The notes beneath the pieces were generated by a model, which saw only the letters and a list, made by a program, of their open reading frames with translations, did no database searches and was not told where the DNA came from. The position numbers were made by a program, and so were the translations under genes. From the NCBI GenBank assembly GCA_965267425.1, contig OZ253959.1, positions 2,790,001 to 2,854,000 of the forward strand: 64,000 nt of DNA, given 5' to 3'. Shown piece by piece: positions 62,328-64,000 of this stretch. Source of the DNA: G965267425 sp965267425 (lineage in GTDB: Bacteria > Bacteroidota > Bacteroidia > Flavobacteriales_E > Vicingaceae). Positions within the stretch are counted from its first letter, which is position 1; every line of letters begins with the position of its first letter.

Positions 62328-64000
62328 ATGGTAAGCGTGGATAACCTTTCAGTATTATTTGGAGACAGAGTATTGTTCGAAAATATTGGTTTTTTAATCA
62401 ATGCTCAGGATAGAATTGGGTTGGTTGGCAAAAATGGAGCAGGAAAATCCACACTTCTTAAGATATTGGCTGGCTTACAAAAACCAGATGAGGGTAAAGT
62501 GAGTGCTCCCAAAACACTTAAAATTGGATATCTCCCTCAGGAAATGGCCATAAACAATACCACTAGTGTTTGGGAAGAAACCAAAAGTACATTTGACGAT
62601 GAAATTCAGCTGAATAGCCGCATTGAAGCCATCAATGCAGAGTTGGAACAACGAACGGACTATGAGTCTGAAGCCTACCTGAATTTGGTCAATGAATTGA
62701 CTGAATGTCACGAACGATTGCAGATTTCAGATTTCGATCAAATCGAAGCGCGAATTGAGAAAGTTTTGCTGGGTATGGGTTTTGAGGCCGAAGAGTTTTC
62801 AAAATCTACAAGTGAATTCAGCGGTGGTTGGAGAATGCGTATTGAAATTGCAAAGTTGCTATTGATGGAATGCGACCTCTTGCTGTTGGACGAACCTACA
62901 AACCATTTGGACATTGAATCCATTCAGTGGATGGAGAAGTTTTTGAGTAGTTCCGGCAGTGCAGTTGTTCTTGTTTCGCATGACAAGGCCTTTTTGGACA
63001 ACATCACCAATCGAACCATTGAGATTAGTTCAAGTAGAATTTACGATTATGCCTGTGCCTATTCCGAATACCTCAAGCAACGTGTGATTGTAAGAGAACA
63101 ACAAATGGCTGCTTTTCAAAACCAGCAAAAAAAAATCAAGCAAAGCGAGGTATTTATTAATCGATTTAGAGCAAAGGCATCAAAGGCCACTCAGGTACAA
63201 TCAAGAATCAAGCAGCTTGAAAAGATTGACCGCATAGAAATTGAGCAAGAAGAATACAGCAAATTGAGAATTCAGTTTCCTGAAGGGAGAAGAGCCGGTA
63301 AAGTCATATTCGAATTGCGAAATGTAGACAAGTCATATGGGGACAATCATGTGCTCGGAAATCTGAATTTCATGATCAACCGTAACGAGAAAATTGCCCT
63401 GGTTGGTAAAAACGGTGAAGGTAAAACCACCCTTTCCAAAATGCTTGCAGGAATTGAATCGTATAATGGAGAAGTTACGAGAGGTCATCAGGTGGATATT
63501 GGCTATTATGGTCAAAATCAATCCGATATTCTGGACAAAAACAAAACCGTTTTTGAGACTGTTGATGATGCAGCCAAAGACGAAATGAAAAGCCAGGTTC
63601 GGAAATTGTTGGGTTCGTTTATGTTCAGTGGAGATGATCAATTCAAAAAGGTAAAAGTATTGTCAGGAGGAGAAAAAGCAAGACTTGCCTTGTGCTTGTT
63701 ATTGCTGGAACCAACCAATGTGTTGATTTTAGATGAACCTACCAATCACCTTGATATTGTTTCAAAAGATATTTTGAAACAGGCATTATCAGAATACAAA
63801 GGCACATTGATTATTGTTAGTCATGACCGGGATTTTTTAAATGGTTTGTCCGATAAACTGTTTGAAGTCTCAAATGGAGGTGTTCATGAATTCATTGGTG
63901 ATGTGTATGAATTTCTCAAAAACAAAAACATAACACTCTTGGATGATCTGCAAAAAGATAGATCAACCGAAAAAACCATCTCTGTTAAAGCCGATTCTGA
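62328..64000 (+). CDS. ABC-F family ATPase, cut by the right edge
   Basis: 557 codons visible from ATG 62328 (MVSVDNLSVLFGDRVLFENI), no stop before the window ends. Two ABC domains: Walker A LVGKNGAGKST, signature FSGGWRMRIE, Walker B LLLLDEPTNHLD; then LVGKNGEGKTT, LSGGEKARLAL, LILDEPTNHLD. The interdomain linker (about 230-320) has the charged helical P-site tip. No transmembrane part. ABC-F proteins bind the ribosomal E site and act in translation or antibiotic protection; the linker resembles housekeeping types rather than a known resistance class. Confidence 0.93.
   Translation, partial: MVSVDNLSVLFGDRVLFENIGFLINAQDRIGLVGKNGAGKSTLLKILAGLQKPDEGKVSAPKTLKIGYLPQEMAINNTTSVWEETKSTFDDEIQLNSRIEAINAELEQRTDYESEAYLNLVNELTECHERLQISDFDQIEARIEKVLLGMGFEAEEFSKSTSEFSGGWRMRIEIAKLLLMECDLLLLDEPTNHLDIESIQWMEKFLSSSGSAVVLVSHDKAFLDNITNRTIEISSSRIYDYACAYSEYLKQRVIVREQQMAAFQNQQKKIKQSEVFINRFRAKASKATQVQSRIKQLEKIDRIEIEQEEYSKLRIQFPEGRRAGKVIFELRNVDKSYGDNHVLGNLNFMINRNEKIALVGKNGEGKTTLSKMLAGIESYNGEVTRGHQVDIGYYGQNQSDILDKNKTVFETVDDAAKDEMKSQVRKLLGSFMFSGDDQFKKVKVLSGGEKARLALCLLLLEPTNVLILDEPTNHLDIVSKDILKQALSEYKGTLIIVSHDRDFLNGLSDKLFEVSNGGVHEFIGDVYEFLKNKNITLLDDLQKDRSTEKTISVKADS

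Noticed and set aside
1..64000. CRISPR arrays, tRNA or rRNA genes, IS elements, prophage
   Set aside because: No spaced direct repeats, T-loop signatures, transposases or phage genes were seen on either strand.

Overview
The window is from a Bacteroidota chromosome, most likely a Flavobacteriales-like gliding or T9SS-bearing lineage. The evidence is a complete gldKLMN cluster with a PorP/SprF gene, a separate gldB-gldC pair, type A and type B T9SS sorting domains, a Bacteroidota-type dcw cluster opened by mraZ, and promoters of the form TTTG-N19-TAnnTTTG. I saw no rRNA, tRNA, CRISPR array, prophage or IS element.

Left end (1-18.2 kb) is the accessory part. Two giant minus-strand genes stand in tandem: a 2151-residue SpvB/TcaC-like protein (7445-13900) and an RHS/YD-repeat protein that reads open for 2470 codons from 7410 and leaves the window inside its RHS core motif. 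Upstream lie 740 bp of non-coding DNA, a T9SS-sorted secreted protein, an unknown membrane-associated protein, and a lipoprotein with Asp-box (BNR) repeats. Two inverted copies of a 55-nt palindromic repeat sit around 14.5 and 16.4 kb. The non-coding gap 17632-18231 holds three hairpin terminators. Two of them directly follow tiny ORFs (39 and 27 codons); the 39-residue product would be a cationic amphipathic helix.

18.2-27.2 kb: GNAT acetyltransferase, glutamine-dependent NAD synthetase and a PorT-type beta-barrel (minus strand), divergent from gldB-gldC. Then come a large T9SS type B protein with a PKD-like domain, a lipoprotein, another outer-membrane protein, and a hydrolase-engB operon.

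27.4-42.7 kb: an uninterrupted plus-strand dcw operon, mraZ-rsmH-ftsL-ftsI-murE-mraY-murD-ftsW-murG-murC-ftsQ-ftsA-ftsZ. Genes overlap or nearly touch. Three GTGG(G/A) repeats with 10-bp period upstream of mraZ fit the known MraZ operator. A hairpin terminator follows ftsZ.

42.7-51.8 kb: a GatB/YqeY-domain protein, a glycerophosphodiester phosphodiesterase, lipoate ligase, groS-groL, and a minus-strand operon miaB - sigma-54 activator - lptE - TPR-like gene - secG, driven by a textbook Bacteroidota promoter.

51.8-64 kb: topA, an arginase-fold protein lacking two metal ligands, porP/sprF and gldKLMN (T9SS core and motor). The gldKLMN terminator lies inside the coding sequence of a convergent hydrolase. 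A DUF983 protein and an ABC-F ATPase (cut by the right edge) close the window.

Most of the window is conserved housekeeping and T9SS machinery. The parts that stand out are the giant RHS locus, the triple-terminator small-peptide region, the inverted 55-nt repeats, and the degenerate arginase next to the T9SS genes.
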